Shown: positions 31,001-39,445 of the stretch, piece by piece
How the letters are laid out: each line of letters begins with the position of its first letter
How positions within the stretch are numbered: position 1 is the stretch's first letter
IMG/VR virus record: IMGVR_UViG_3300047333_000104
Span: 1 to 64,000 of that record
DNA length: 64,000 nucleotides
From: a virus
Reading direction: 5' to 3' (one strand)
Notes under the pieces: model-generated
Seen by the model: the letters and a program-made list of their open reading frames with translations, nothing else
Told to the model about the DNA's origin: nothing
Database searches by the model: none
Translations under genes and position numbers: made by a program

Positions 31001-31897
31001 TACGACCGGATCGGCGGTTTCGACGAATCTTTTTCGAATAACTACAACGACGTGGCGTTTTGCCTAGAAGCGCGCCGTCTCGGCCTGGTTAACGTTTATG
31101 CGCCGCGCGCCGAGTTGCAGCATTTCGAGGGCGTATCGCGAGTGTCGGGCATGACGTCCGAGGGGCAGAAGCTCCTGCATGAGGAGGGCGTCTTGCTCGG
31201 CGATAAGTATCCCGAGGACGATCCCTACTGGAACCGCAATCTCGTATTCGCCGGCCAGAAGGGCGGCATGTACGTCGTCGGCACCAATTACGATATGCTC
31301 AATTGGATGCCGCCCGTGTACCCATGGGCCGGCGAACGCGGCGAACCGCGCCGTGTTCTCCTGGTCGGTCCGACTGAAACGGCGCTCTCCGAACGTCAGG
31401 ACGGTTGCGCGGTCTTCACACTCGGCATCCGCGGCAACGAAGTGCGGATCGTCGATCCGCCGATGGAGAACAGCAAGACGTTCGATCTTCGTTACCCGCA
31501 GGAGATGGTCGAGTCTCTCGCCGCCCTCGGGATCGACGAGGTTATCCTGACTTCGGCAGCCGGCGTCCCGTTGATCGTCTTATCATTCTTGAGCCGCCTC
31601 GGGCTTCCCGTCACCTATCGGCCGATCGACGCCGAGATGGTATGCCCGCGCCTCGACCTGACCGCTTCCGGCTCGCCGTGCGACCGGGGATGGGCGACAG
31701 GCGGCTGCCAATCGTGCCTTGACGAACACGGGTCGGCGAATGGTTACGTGAACCGCATCTCGTGGATGAGCGAATGGGTTCGGTTCACCAGCAACCCCTC
31801 GGTAACGATCGATCTCTCGGAGGTCGAAGAGGAACGGTTTGCCGACGCGATCATGGAAGTGTTTCGGCCGGACGAATTAGTGCGGGCGGCCGAATGA
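28088..31897 (+). CDS. Giant multi-domain glycosyltransferase (GT4 + GT2 modules)
   Basis: A 1269-residue protein between portal and protease genes. Residues about 1-360 are GT4-like (GCGWYRIQSPLE; NRCKSNLRLIEGGACGYPVI). About 360-790 look like a degenerate GT-A module (VVYADHDYLDQNGE). A full GT2 domain starts near 798 (VSIIIPTKNRID) with the metal motif NDDT (D885, D886) and ends with GGFDESFSNNYNDVAFCLEA. The last ~150 residues are GT-B-like with a Cys cluster. Such proteins build polysaccharide chains. No membrane span, so it is probably cytoplasmic, acting on virion proteins or host glycans. Confidence 0.85.
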   Translation: MSKLQFTRPPYVLAHAGDQAGCGWYRIQSPLETLIKKGLIAGRIEYSFLSDDMLRALKPDIVVWQRQCEDYQVDAMRRYKEVLPDLYMVFEIDDALSKVPDASYHKAFMPPNIDANLANAISLCDVVTVTTADLAAHMKTVSGGDTPIRIVPNMLAQEDVYKADAARVAARKFRSKLRVGWGGGIGHTGDLAILNRAIAELGDEVEWAWAGMQPEMPEGTISKFYGAVAPKEYLSLLASMDLDLMIAPIEDNEFNRCKSNLRLIEGGACGYPVIASPVAPYLNAPVFAYAAGPEDWAAKIREFAALSAEERGTWSSKMRNWVDRKWILEENAEARAKAWLPPKSELFYPSPNVVGKISGSTIIVSRTLEEAALAPYKVVKTLKDALTSKGQSDILYVRPNVVMTVDQIERLTKQENFDIATISTMSNDGGPCSFPQIGQFTMLDPGAADALDQYCAQRPGTAALTACAGPAVLLKRTALNAIGWPDEDEVLDLALIEWSAAAAGRGFRNIVDFSVYVGCPSPTTFSQDIAHNMAMRISMRWPQVQTEHEKIAEARNFLELRFHRESYRYLPPQNQGDYATWSQVMDTLGPRSLAAMNEWDAADIRPLVVAHSYAKALTLPETGDWVLMHKMGSVLPEQAIPLFADFIAKNPEAKVVYADHDYLDQNGERQGHDFKPNFDLHLLMGRDYVTPVFAARRADLEQISTLGNVPAECLLYEFVLSAVAQFGRQSVVHLPSILAHLPVPRVDDLAEAARIKSEMATKFAAHIGMDAQVKPHAIGLGLMDVSFGRGKTLDIPHVSIIIPTKNRIDMIAPCLATVLSLTTYPSFEVLVIDNGSDKQDVLDYFAGVADKRVRIIQHDVPFNWSEINNFAVKQAKGSILCFLNDDTRVSSGDWLTEMVGAALYEDVGAVGARLVYPNGTLQHIGVVARGGICGHIHKGLAANLIGYHGIAILPHENAAQTGACMVVRREIYDRIGGFDESFSNNYNDVAFCLEARRLGLVNVYAPRAELQHFEGVSRVSGMTSEGQKLLHEEGVLLGDKYPEDDPYWNRNLVFAGQKGGMYVVGTNYDMLNWMPPVYPWAGERGEPRRVLLVGPTETALSERQDGCAVFTLGIRGNEVRIVDPPMENSKTFDLRYPQEMVESLAALGIDEVILTSAAGVPLIVLSFLSRLGLPVTYRPIDAEMVCPRLDLTASGSPCDRGWATGGCQSCLDEHGSANGYVNRISWMSEWVRFTSNPSVTIDLSEVEEERFADAIMEVFRPDELVRAAE

Positions 31898-32319
31898 GTA
31901 TCGACCGCATCTACGGGCCTCTCGAGCATTACGACTATGGCGTCCTCGACAGGCATTGTCTCTGCGATCTGTGTCTGGAATGGCGGGCCGCGCAGCGTAC
32001 CTGGCACGAGTACCAAGACAATAAGCGGAAAAATCCGCAGGATCGAATTGCTCACCGCTCCACCTATCTCGCCGCAGTATCGCGGCGAGACCTCTATTGC
32101 GAGTCGTCTTGGCACGCATCGGAGAATAGGTGGGGCGAGGACTACATGGACTGGATCTCTCGGCAGATTACCGAGACAGCAGAGCGATCGAAATACTGGT
32201 GGCGGACGGAGGGACTTTCCTCTCCATTGCTTTACTGGTTTCGGCAGTTCAACGTCTATCGTCGTTCGAACGCTACGGCGGCTTTCGACCCTCCTCTGAT
32301 CGACCTGCGCGGCGCGTAG
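31894..32319 (+). CDS. Hypothetical protein with CxxC
   Basis: A 141-residue protein coupled to the glycosyltransferase by ATGA. HCLCDLCLEWRAAQRTW near the N-terminus gives a possible metal knuckle. The rest is Trp/Tyr/Arg rich. Function unknown. Confidence 0.5.
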   Translation: MSIDRIYGPLEHYDYGVLDRHCLCDLCLEWRAAQRTWHEYQDNKRKNPQDRIAHRSTYLAAVSRRDLYCESSWHASENRWGEDYMDWISRQITETAERSKYWWRTEGLSSPLLYWFRQFNVYRRSNATAAFDPPLIDLRGA

Positions 32320-32344
32320 CATCTTATGTAACAGCCGGAGCGCG

Positions 32345-32373
32345 TGATATCCTCCACGCAACGGAGGATATCA
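32345..32373 (+). promoter_or_regulatory. RBS-sequestering hairpin
   Basis: A perfect 11-bp inverted repeat: TGATATCCTCC (32345-32355), a 7-base loop ACGCAAC and GGAGGATATCA (32363-32373). The right arm contains the GGAGG ribosome-binding site and ends at the base before the ATG at 32374. Folded, it would hide the site. Confidence 0.85.
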
Positions 32374-32964
32374 ATGCTTGAAGCGCGCTGGGCAAAAGGG
32401 GTTCTGACGATCACGTCTCTCGCGGCGGACCCTGCATCTGCGGCGATCGAGATTGTCGGTGCGGACGGCAGCCGTGTTCCGTTCGTCAAAGCGTTTCCTG
32501 CCGGCGCGGCGCACATTAAGATCGCGATGGAGCGCCCGCATAGCGTATTTTTATCCTCAATTGCGGCGAAAAGCGTTCCGGTACGGACACTTAAACCGAT
32601 CGACGATACGTACTCGCACCCGCCGTTTCCCTACGACCCACAAGCATTCGACAAACTTCGCCCGGACCAAGTGCCTCGGTTCCTGGGAGCCTTGACCGAT
32701 CCAGATCGTCTCGAACATCGCCGCATCAGGCTTAACGACCTTGTCGCGATGCAGAACCGCGTCGATCGTGGGAAAGTCGAATCGGCCCGAACTCGCGAGG
32801 GCGGCAGACCGCCGGTCGTCGTTCGGATGGATGGACGATACTATATTGCGGACGGGCACCATCGGATGGCAGCCGCCTATCTAAATGGCGATCAAGATCA
32901 CGAATGTCTGTTCCTCGACCTTACCCCCGTGAACAACGCAATGAAGGGCCGCAGCCATGCGTGA
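32374..32964 (+). CDS. ParB/Srx-like domain protein
   Basis: A 196-residue protein. The C-terminal half has NRVDRGKVESAR, PPVVVRMDGRYYIADGHHRMAAAYL (key: ADGHHR at about 169-174), the ParB-type motif that in ParB/Srx proteins binds nucleotide and often hydrolyses it. It is located just before the protease and its last 8 bases overlap that gene. Translation is probably controlled by the hairpin covering its ribosome-binding site. The role in morphogenesis is unknown. Confidence 0.75.
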   Translation: MLEARWAKGVLTITSLAADPASAAIEIVGADGSRVPFVKAFPAGAAHIKIAMERPHSVFLSSIAAKSVPVRTLKPIDDTYSHPPFPYDPQAFDKLRPDQVPRFLGALTDPDRLEHRRIRLNDLVAMQNRVDRGKVESARTREGGRPPVVVRMDGRYYIADGHHRMAAAYLNGDQDHECLFLDLTPVNNAMKGRSHA

Positions 32965-33859
32965 AGCCGTACTCATCTCGATCCCCACGATCATCAAAGC
33001 GGTGTCTGACGACACGGGGCGGCGCCTGATCTCCGTGGAGGCCAGCAACGAGGCCGTCGACAGCGAGGGCGACGTCATCCTGCAGTCTGCACTGATGGGC
33101 TCGGCGGCGTCCTTCGTGAAGACGGGTCACATCGACATCGACCACATCTCGGAACTGGGCGACCGTCTCGGCATCGCTAACCCGACGTCCTACATCATCG
33201 GCCGCCCGCTCGAAGTGAAAGACCTCGGCGGCAAACGGACTGGCGTCGTTGCGGAAATCTTCCGTTCGCATGACGGTAAGGTTGACCCGGCAGCGCATCG
33301 ATACGACTCGTTCTGGGACAGCCTGCATACCGATCCCCCAGTAATGTGGCGGTCCTCGATCTACGGTTTCCCGCTTGAAGGTCAGACCGAAGATCACCGC
33401 GACAGAGGCGGCAATAAGCGCTTTGTCGTGAAGGGGATCGACTGGCGTTCTTTGGCCATGACCCGTAATCCGATCAACACTGATATCCGCGGTTACGCCA
33501 AGATCGTTACGGCCAAAGCCGCCATCGCTGAGATGATCAAGAGCGGATCATTCGGCCCCGGGGTAGGGCAGTCTCCGTTCGATCAGACCAATCCGTTTGG
33601 TGTGGAGACGGTCAACTCCGGCTCGGCGCCGGGGGCATACGGGGCATCGCACACGATGGCGCATCCCCGTAACATGGATGACCTCGTCGGTCAGCACGCG
33701 CGCCACATCTCTAAGGACTGCCCTTGGTCGGGAGGCGCGGACACGCGGTCGGGATTTAAAGCCCACTTTGAAAAATGCTGCGGGTCGCATCCGGACGTCG
33801 CGGACATGATGGCGCACGCGTTGATGTACCACCGGCTACTCGAAAAGAAGCGGGCGTAA
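32957..33859 (+). CDS. Prohead maturation protease
   Basis: A 300-residue protein located before the scaffold and capsid genes. VEASNEAVDSEGDVILQSAL begins the protease fold; HIDIDHIS (about 52-59) supplies the catalytic-type His, and a later LAMTRNPIN is the characteristic block of phage head proteases. The C-terminal part has a Cys/His cluster (CPWSGG...HFEKCCGSH). It would cleave scaffold and capsid during maturation. Confidence 0.75.
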   Translation: MREAVLISIPTIIKAVSDDTGRRLISVEASNEAVDSEGDVILQSALMGSAASFVKTGHIDIDHISELGDRLGIANPTSYIIGRPLEVKDLGGKRTGVVAEIFRSHDGKVDPAAHRYDSFWDSLHTDPPVMWRSSIYGFPLEGQTEDHRDRGGNKRFVVKGIDWRSLAMTRNPINTDIRGYAKIVTAKAAIAEMIKSGSFGPGVGQSPFDQTNPFGVETVNSGSAPGAYGASHTMAHPRNMDDLVGQHARHISKDCPWSGGADTRSGFKAHFEKCCGSHPDVADMMAHALMYHRLLEKKRA

Positions 33860-33944
33860 CATACCTACTAGACGCCGAAAATAACGCTGTGTGATTATAG
33901 AGCGCAATTATCCACCTTCGGCGCTCCTGAAGAGAGGTCACGTC

Positions 33945-35168
33945 ATGAATCCCAAACAGATCCTTGAGGCTATCGGCATCCTGGCTAAGGCTCCCGCCGC
34001 CGAAGTCGCCAAAATTCTGCAGGACAGCGCCCTCGACAAGGCCGCGCAGGATCTCACCCACTCGGAGATGGTCGAAAGCCGGTGGGAAGAAGGTCATATG
34101 CATGAGCATATCTCGCGTGAGGTCATTCGTACCGGCCCCGAGCAAAAGGCTTCGGGCGACGGCGCCGAGAAGATGATCCGCGACTATTCGAATGTCGCGA
34201 CCCAGCAGGCCGGCATCATGCAGCAGGCCGAATCGCTGGCGCGCTTGATCGCTCCGATCGCCGCCTCCTCGAAAGCCCAGACCGCCGCGGTCACCGCGCT
34301 CATCGAGAACGTCAAGTCGCTCAATGTAACGCTCGCCGCGCTCGTTACGGCCAAAGCCGAAGGCGAAGACAAGATGGTCGAAGAAGACGACGAGGACGAA
34401 AAGGAAACCAAGGAGATGGCCGCTGAGAAGGCCAAGTCCCTGGTCGCTCGCGCCAAGATCCTGCTCACCAAAGCCAAGAAGGCCGAGGGTGACGCCATGA
34501 TGGTCGAAGACGACGAGGAAGAAGAGAAAGCTTGCAAGAAGAAAGCCAAGGCTTTCCGCAAGCAGGCCGCTGTTCTCCTCGGCAAAGCCCGCACCGCCGC
34601 CTTCGTGGCCGGTGATCGCGAGACCCGCAAATCGATCGCCCAGATCGCCGCCAAGTCCGACATTACCGTCGTCGAGGACGACGAAGATGAGGATGACGAC
34701 GAGAAGGAGAAGGCGAAAGCCGCCGCCGAGAAAGCCAAGGGCCATGACGCCGCCGGCAACCAAGCCGATTTCTCGAACAAGGACGGCAATCAGGACAGCA
34801 CCGCCGTCAAGGCAGTGAGCGAGATGTCCGGCAAGGTCGAAGAGGCGCTGAAAGGTTTTGGCATGCTCTCGATGGAACTGAAAGACATGATGAACGTCGT
34901 GTCCGGTCGTTCGAAGGGCACGGGCGCCGTTCCCGAGTTCACCAAGTCTGCCGTCGATCCGACGCTTGCGCTGGTCAACAAGATCGAAGAACTCGAAGAC
35001 GCCGGACAATTGAGCGACACGGATGCGTTCGCCGCCCGCGACATTGTCTCGAAGATGACCGCCGCTCGTGCCGGCCAGTTGGACGCTTCGATCGTTCATG
35101 ATCGGATCGCCAAGTCCACGCTGCCTGTGCAGATGTTGTTCAAGGCCGCTACCACGGCTGCCGCCTAA
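33945..35168 (+). CDS. Scaffold-like acidic coiled-coil protein
   Basis: A 407-residue protein starting MNPKQILEAIG behind AGAGAGG. It is extremely rich in Glu, Asp, Lys and Ala, with runs such as EEDDEDEKE and DDEDEDDDEKE and long coiled-coil segments. The position, between protease and major capsid protein, and composition fit an internal scaffold that shapes the prohead and is later cleaved. Confidence 0.7.
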   Translation: MNPKQILEAIGILAKAPAAEVAKILQDSALDKAAQDLTHSEMVESRWEEGHMHEHISREVIRTGPEQKASGDGAEKMIRDYSNVATQQAGIMQQAESLARLIAPIAASSKAQTAAVTALIENVKSLNVTLAALVTAKAEGEDKMVEEDDEDEKETKEMAAEKAKSLVARAKILLTKAKKAEGDAMMVEDDEEEEKACKKKAKAFRKQAAVLLGKARTAAFVAGDRETRKSIAQIAAKSDITVVEDDEDEDDDEKEKAKAAAEKAKGHDAAGNQADFSNKDGNQDSTAVKAVSEMSGKVEEALKGFGMLSMELKDMMNVVSGRSKGTGAVPEFTKSAVDPTLALVNKIEELEDAGQLSDTDAFAARDIVSKMTAARAGQLDASIVHDRIAKSTLPVQMLFKAATTAAA

Positions 35169-35199
35169 GCCCACCATGTGCCGAGAGAGGATTTGACAA

Positions 35200-36990
35200 A
35201 TGCCCGATGGTAACTTCAGCCACATGGTGCCCAAGGCGGAACGCGATTTCGCGATCTCCAAAGCCGTCGATACGATGGCTCGGTTCGTCAACCCGAATGA
35301 CCCGCTGCGCGACTTCTATCTGAGCGTCGCGGGCTATCGTCCGGAACTGACCGAGCAGATCCAGGCGAAGACGGCGCCGGAGATCGCCAAGGCGAATGCG
35401 ATCGCCAAGATCTTCCGTTCCAACACCCGCGCCGCTCGGTTCGCGACCAAGAAGGAACTCGTCGAGAAGGGCGCCCTCTCGAAGGCGCAGCTTGACGTCG
35501 GTTCGCTCACCAACTTCGCGCAGATTACCGGCGGCCAGTCGCTCGGCTATGTCTCGCTCGATACTCAGATGGCCCGCGGCACGGTGCGCCCAAACAGCTT
35601 CACGCTGTATCAGGCGCTCCACAAGTCGGCCGCTTTCCAGGTCGTCGACTACTGGCCGTACGCTTCCGATACCGGCGGCGGTCTGCCCGGCACGGCATTC
35701 AGCGGCTTCAGCAACGTGTCCTCGGGCACCCTGTCGACCTCGGCCGGCATCTACTCGCTGAACAACATCACGCTGAAGCTGGCCGTCAACGGTCGCGCGA
35801 TCACCACCGCCCTGGCCGCCCAGAATTCCTTCGTGGATGTCTCGGCCCAGGAGAACATCAACGCGGCGCTGACGGTGCTGGAATCGGTCAACTGGTCCTG
35901 CTACTGGGGCAACCCTGCGCTCTACCCGAACCAGTTCCAGGGTATCGCGGGCGTCATTCCCGCCACCAACATCTTCGACTACCAGGCGTTCTACAACAAC
36001 TTCGCCACGGCGCAAGGCTGGAGCGCCGCGCAGGCGATGTTCAACCTGATCTACGAAGCCTCGGCGAAGATCACCGGCTACCGTCAGTACGGTCGCATCA
36101 CGCACGCTTTCATGTCCCCGGTTTGCGCCGGCAGCTTGCAGGGCCTCGTGACCACGCTGCTGAACAACATCACCAACAACATCACGCCCGCCCAAGAACG
36201 TCTGCACGGCGTGATCGTCGATGGCGATCTGCAGGGCATCCGGACCCGCTTCGGCGAGATCCAGTTCCCGATCGACTTCTACATCACCGCTCGTGACAAG
36301 CCGGCCCAGACCGTCGTGTACGGCAACGGCACGAACGCCGCGTTCACCAGCAGCCCGACTCCCCCGACGTCCGTCGCCGCCGCCCTGGTTACGGGCGTGG
36401 TTTCGGGGTCCGCGTGGACGTCCGCCTATGTCGCCAGCAGCGGTATTTACAGCTACGCGGTCGCCGGCTGCGATCAGCTGATGAACGAATCGTACCTGAC
36501 CTTCGTGTCCTCGGGCGGCGTCGCCGCTTCGGGTCTGGCGGTCTCCGGCGTCACCGTCGCCAGCGGCGCCTACCAGCTGACGATTACCCCGGCGGACACC
36601 TCGTGCCAGGCGTTCCGCGTTTACCGCAGCGGCCTCGGCTACGCTCCGGTTGGTTCGGGCAACGCGAACCCCGCTTCATACCGCTACATCGGTTCGGTGC
36701 TGGCGTCGGGTTCGTCTCCCGTCACCTTCACGGACCTGAACACGTACATCCCCGGCAGCGAGACGGTCTTCCTGCTCGATCTCGACGAACAAGACAATGC
36801 GATCGATTTCCGCTTCCTGCTGCCGCTGACGCGCATAGAGCTGTTCGCTCAGTCGCTATACATGCCCTGGGCCGTAGCAGAAATTGGTAGCGTAAGAGTT
36901 CGCATCCCCAAGTTCAATGGGTATGTGAAGAACTATGTTCCGGATTCGACGGACTTCAATCCCTTAGCTCCGAACGCTCTCGCGACCTAA
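35200..36990 (+). CDS. Major capsid protein with Ig/FN3-like insertion
   Basis: A 596-residue protein, first after the scaffold, with AGAGGATTTG before the start and a strong terminator after it. Residues about 1-380 and 515-596 look like an HK97-type shell protein (GSLTNFAQITGGQSLGYVSL; DFRFLLPLTRIELFAQSLYMPW). Residues about 385-515 are an inserted beta domain with the repeating Gly/Ser/Val and SGIYSYAVAGCD...FRVYRSG pattern of fibronectin-III or Ig modules, likely exposed on the capsid. The gene has the highest-quality codon use in the region. Confidence 0.85.
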   Translation: MPDGNFSHMVPKAERDFAISKAVDTMARFVNPNDPLRDFYLSVAGYRPELTEQIQAKTAPEIAKANAIAKIFRSNTRAARFATKKELVEKGALSKAQLDVGSLTNFAQITGGQSLGYVSLDTQMARGTVRPNSFTLYQALHKSAAFQVVDYWPYASDTGGGLPGTAFSGFSNVSSGTLSTSAGIYSLNNITLKLAVNGRAITTALAAQNSFVDVSAQENINAALTVLESVNWSCYWGNPALYPNQFQGIAGVIPATNIFDYQAFYNNFATAQGWSAAQAMFNLIYEASAKITGYRQYGRITHAFMSPVCAGSLQGLVTTLLNNITNNITPAQERLHGVIVDGDLQGIRTRFGEIQFPIDFYITARDKPAQTVVYGNGTNAAFTSSPTPPTSVAAALVTGVVSGSAWTSAYVASSGIYSYAVAGCDQLMNESYLTFVSSGGVAASGLAVSGVTVASGAYQLTITPADTSCQAFRVYRSGLGYAPVGSGNANPASYRYIGSVLASGSSPVTFTDLNTYIPGSETVFLLDLDEQDNAIDFRFLLPLTRIELFAQSLYMPWAVAEIGSVRVRIPKFNGYVKNYVPDSTDFNPLAPNALAT

Positions 36991-37014
36991 CTTTCTCGGT
37001 TGCTCTCGAGCACT

Positions 37015-37046
37015 AAAGGCCCGCTACGTAGCGGGCCTTTTCTTTT
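37015..37046 (+). terminator. Rho-independent terminator after the capsid gene
   Basis: A perfect 13-bp inverted repeat AAAGGCCCGCTAC/GTAGCGGGCCTTT (37015-37040) followed by TCTTTT. It lies 25 bases after the capsid stop and separates head genes from the homing endonuclease. Confidence 0.95.
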
Positions 37047-37148
37047 GAATAGCTATTGCGCAAAAAGTTTCATCGTGGCATAACAGGCGTGCCCTTTCCT
37101 CCACAGAAGGGGCACGCCCTAACCTACCCGTGAGAAGAGACCTCACCG

Positions 37149-38834
37149 ATGGCTGACCCCACCATACAAGATCCAGTTACTGACCTCAACGCTCCGCGGA
37201 CCTGTCGGACGTGCGGAGAGACAAAGACCTATGCTGACTTCAGCAAGGACAGCACTACGGCAGATAAGATCGCGTGGCACTGCAAAGCGTGCCAAAAAGC
37301 TAAGAACGCCGCGAGCTATGCCCGTAACGCGGATAAGCGGAGGGCGTACGCCAACAAGCGGGCACTCGCTACGAAACCCGAGAAGGCGGCATACAACGCG
37401 GCGTACCGCGCTAAAAACCGCTCCGCGCTCGTCGAGTATGCGAAAGAGTGGCGCAAGACGCATAAGGTGGTTCGGTCGGAAGAGGCGAAGGCCCGACATC
37501 GGGAGCGCTCAAAGGAGCGGTACGCCAGCGACCCCGTCTATCGTCAGAGGATTCAAGAGCAGGCTAAGAGGTTCCGTCAAGGGAACCCCGAGAAAGTCAA
37601 AGCGTGGTTTAACGCTTGGCTCGCCAAAAACCGCAATCACATGCTGGAGTACCGCAGGGAATACCACCGCCGCACCTCGGAGGCCATGACGCAGGAAGAG
37701 AGACAGGAGCGCTGGCGGAAAAGCCGAGAAAGGAATTTCCTTCAACGGTCATTGGCGCAAGCGGCCCGTCGCTCTGAGCGCGCAGAGGTCCCCGGCGTGA
37801 CGACAAACGCCGAACTCTTTTGGGTTCATAAGTGGCAGGACAACCGGTGCCTCTTTTGCTCTCGGGAGTTGCCGGAAGACCGACGCGGGAAACCGGTGGA
37901 ACACATCATTCCGATCAAGCGCTTCGGGACTAACCACCCCTACAACGTCGTCCGCACTTGCGCGAACTGTAATTTTTCTCGGCAGGAAAAGATCTATAGC
38001 GTCGAGTGGAATCCTAAAGAACAATTGCCCGCGGATCGTTTCCATTCAGCCTATTGCACCGCGCAGCTTCGGAAAGCGCTTTCGGAAGCTGACGTTTCCT
38101 TTGAGAATAACGGCACCCATCTCTCGGTTGCAGGTCGGCCGGTCTTTATCCTCTCCACCTTTTGGATGAGCAGTCGAACTGCACCGATCGAGACTCTCGA
38201 GACGTTGCGGGCGAAGCACCCCACCGCCGTGTTCTTCTTTGACCACGAGTGGCGGGCGCGGCCCGACTCCCTCAAATCCGTGGTCTTAGCTAAAGCGGGG
38301 TTGTCTCCGAGCTATGGCGCACGGCAGACGGAGGTCGAGGTCCCTTCGATTGAGGAGGCGCGGGTTTTCCTGGATCAGTGGCACACGCAGGGGTTTGCCG
38401 GCGGTTCTTGGACGATCGGTTTGAAACACGCTGGTGAGTGGCAAGCGATGGCGGTGTTTCAGGACACTAAGAAGGGTTATGACCTCGCGCGCATGGCGTT
38501 TCGCGGGCACGTCTCGGGCGGCATGAGCAAACTCATTCAGGCGTTTCTAAAGGTTGCCCCCGAGAAGAAGGACATTACCAGCTTTTGCGATCTTCGTTTC
38601 GGTGCGGGGTCTGGGTACGAGGCGACGGGGTTTCGATCGACTGGGGATAGCCTGCCAGTCACTGCCTATGCGAACGTTCGCGAACTTTTTCATTGGTGGG
38701 TCGCCAAGAAGCAAAACCTTACGCGGTGGGACTACTACAACGAGAATTTGTCAGACGTGGAGAACCTTCGCGCGAACGGTGTTTTTAGGCTAACCTTGCT
38801 TCCTCGGAAAAAGTTCATCCTGACGGCTAAATAG
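37149..38834 (+). CDS. HNH homing endonuclease (Hef-like)
   Basis: A 561-residue protein. The N-terminus has a zinc module (CRTCGETKTYADFSKDS...WHCKACQ, about 16-50) followed by Arg/Lys-rich repeats that would bind DNA. The HNH nuclease is CLFCSRELP...VEHIIPIKRFG...TCANCNF (about 234-283). The C-terminal third (GGSWTIGLKHAGEWQAMAVF...CDLRFGAGSGYEATGF) resembles the C-terminal domain of Hef-type phage homing endonucleases. It is a free-standing homing gene directly after the capsid terminator. Confidence 0.85.
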   Translation: MADPTIQDPVTDLNAPRTCRTCGETKTYADFSKDSTTADKIAWHCKACQKAKNAASYARNADKRRAYANKRALATKPEKAAYNAAYRAKNRSALVEYAKEWRKTHKVVRSEEAKARHRERSKERYASDPVYRQRIQEQAKRFRQGNPEKVKAWFNAWLAKNRNHMLEYRREYHRRTSEAMTQEERQERWRKSRERNFLQRSLAQAARRSERAEVPGVTTNAELFWVHKWQDNRCLFCSRELPEDRRGKPVEHIIPIKRFGTNHPYNVVRTCANCNFSRQEKIYSVEWNPKEQLPADRFHSAYCTAQLRKALSEADVSFENNGTHLSVAGRPVFILSTFWMSSRTAPIETLETLRAKHPTAVFFFDHEWRARPDSLKSVVLAKAGLSPSYGARQTEVEVPSIEEARVFLDQWHTQGFAGGSWTIGLKHAGEWQAMAVFQDTKKGYDLARMAFRGHVSGGMSKLIQAFLKVAPEKKDITSFCDLRFGAGSGYEATGFRSTGDSLPVTAYANVRELFHWWVAKKQNLTRWDYYNENLSDVENLRANGVFRLTLLPRKKFILTAK

Positions 38835-38847
38835 GAGTCTCACCCCA

Positions 38848-38958
38848 ATGCTCTACGCTATCCTCGTACCCTCTGTCCTCTACCTTCTCTGGCTTGGCTT
38901 CGAGCATCTTCGCGGTGCCTTACGCCCCCCGCCACCCCGTAAGCACCGCCCGTTCTAG
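38848..38958 (+). CDS. Tiny membrane peptide
   Basis: A 36-residue ORF (MLYAILVPSVLYLLWLGFEHL, then a Pro/Arg tail) behind TAGGAGTC, 13 bases after the endonuclease stop. One membrane span. Function unknown. Confidence 0.5.
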   Translation: MLYAILVPSVLYLLWLGFEHLRGALRPPPPRKHRPF

Positions 38959-38984
38959 CCTTGTGCCTGCAATCGCGATATGCT
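38955..38984 (+). promoter_or_regulatory. Possible late promoter motif CTAGCC-N18-TATGCT
   Basis: CTAGCC (38955-38960), 18 bases, TATGCT (38979-38984). The same CTAGC-N18-TA...T layout occurs at 43625 and 60339. It would restart transcription after the homing gene. Confidence 0.35.
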
Positions 38985-39016
38985 GCCCGGTGCTCCCACA
39001 GTCAAGGAACAGCCTC

Positions 39017-39442
39017 ATGCGCTTCTTCGCTCTCCTCCGCCCGAACTGCCGCGTCGATAAAGCGTGGCGCGCAGCGCACCGTAACGGCGGCCAGATCGCG
39101 GGCGTTCAGTTCTCGGTGATCCCCGGCGCAGTCGTGAATGCGCTCGACGCGTCGAGGGGGACGTACCGGACGGGCGAGCTGGACGGCGATCAGGTCGCGG
39201 CGCTGCAGGGCAATCTCAGCGTCGTGATCGAAGTCACGGGGCAGGAGCTTCCGGCGAGCGTTGAGGTGCTATCGGGCGATGCGAAGCCTGCGCCCACGCC
39301 CGTCCCGACGGAGCCCCCTGTCGTCACCCCGCCGCCCGCTCCTGCTCCCACCTTGGCCTCGAAACCAACCGTCACGACCCTCTCCAGCGCCAAGCCGTCG
39401 ACCATTCTCAGCAGCGGCGGCAACCCCAAGAAGGGGCGCTAA
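39017..39442 (+). CDS. Neck-region hypothetical protein
   Basis: A 141-residue protein starting MRFFALLRPNCRVDK with AAGGAA before the start. The first ~90 residues look folded; the C-terminal 50 are Pro/Thr/Ser-rich and disordered (TPVPTEPPVVTPPP). Position suggests a head-decoration or neck protein, but there is no direct evidence. Confidence 0.5.
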   Translation: MRFFALLRPNCRVDKAWRAAHRNGGQIAGVQFSVIPGAVVNALDASRGTYRTGELDGDQVAALQGNLSVVIEVTGQELPASVEVLSGDAKPAPTPVPTEPPVVTPPPAPAPTLASKPTVTTLSSAKPSTILSSGGNPKKGR

Positions 39443-39445
39443 ATC

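Noticed and set aside
33756-35291. A 511-codon minus-strand ORF across protease, scaffold and capsid starts
   Set aside because: It is an antisense artefact of acidic/lysine codons in the scaffold gene; it spans two gene boundaries.
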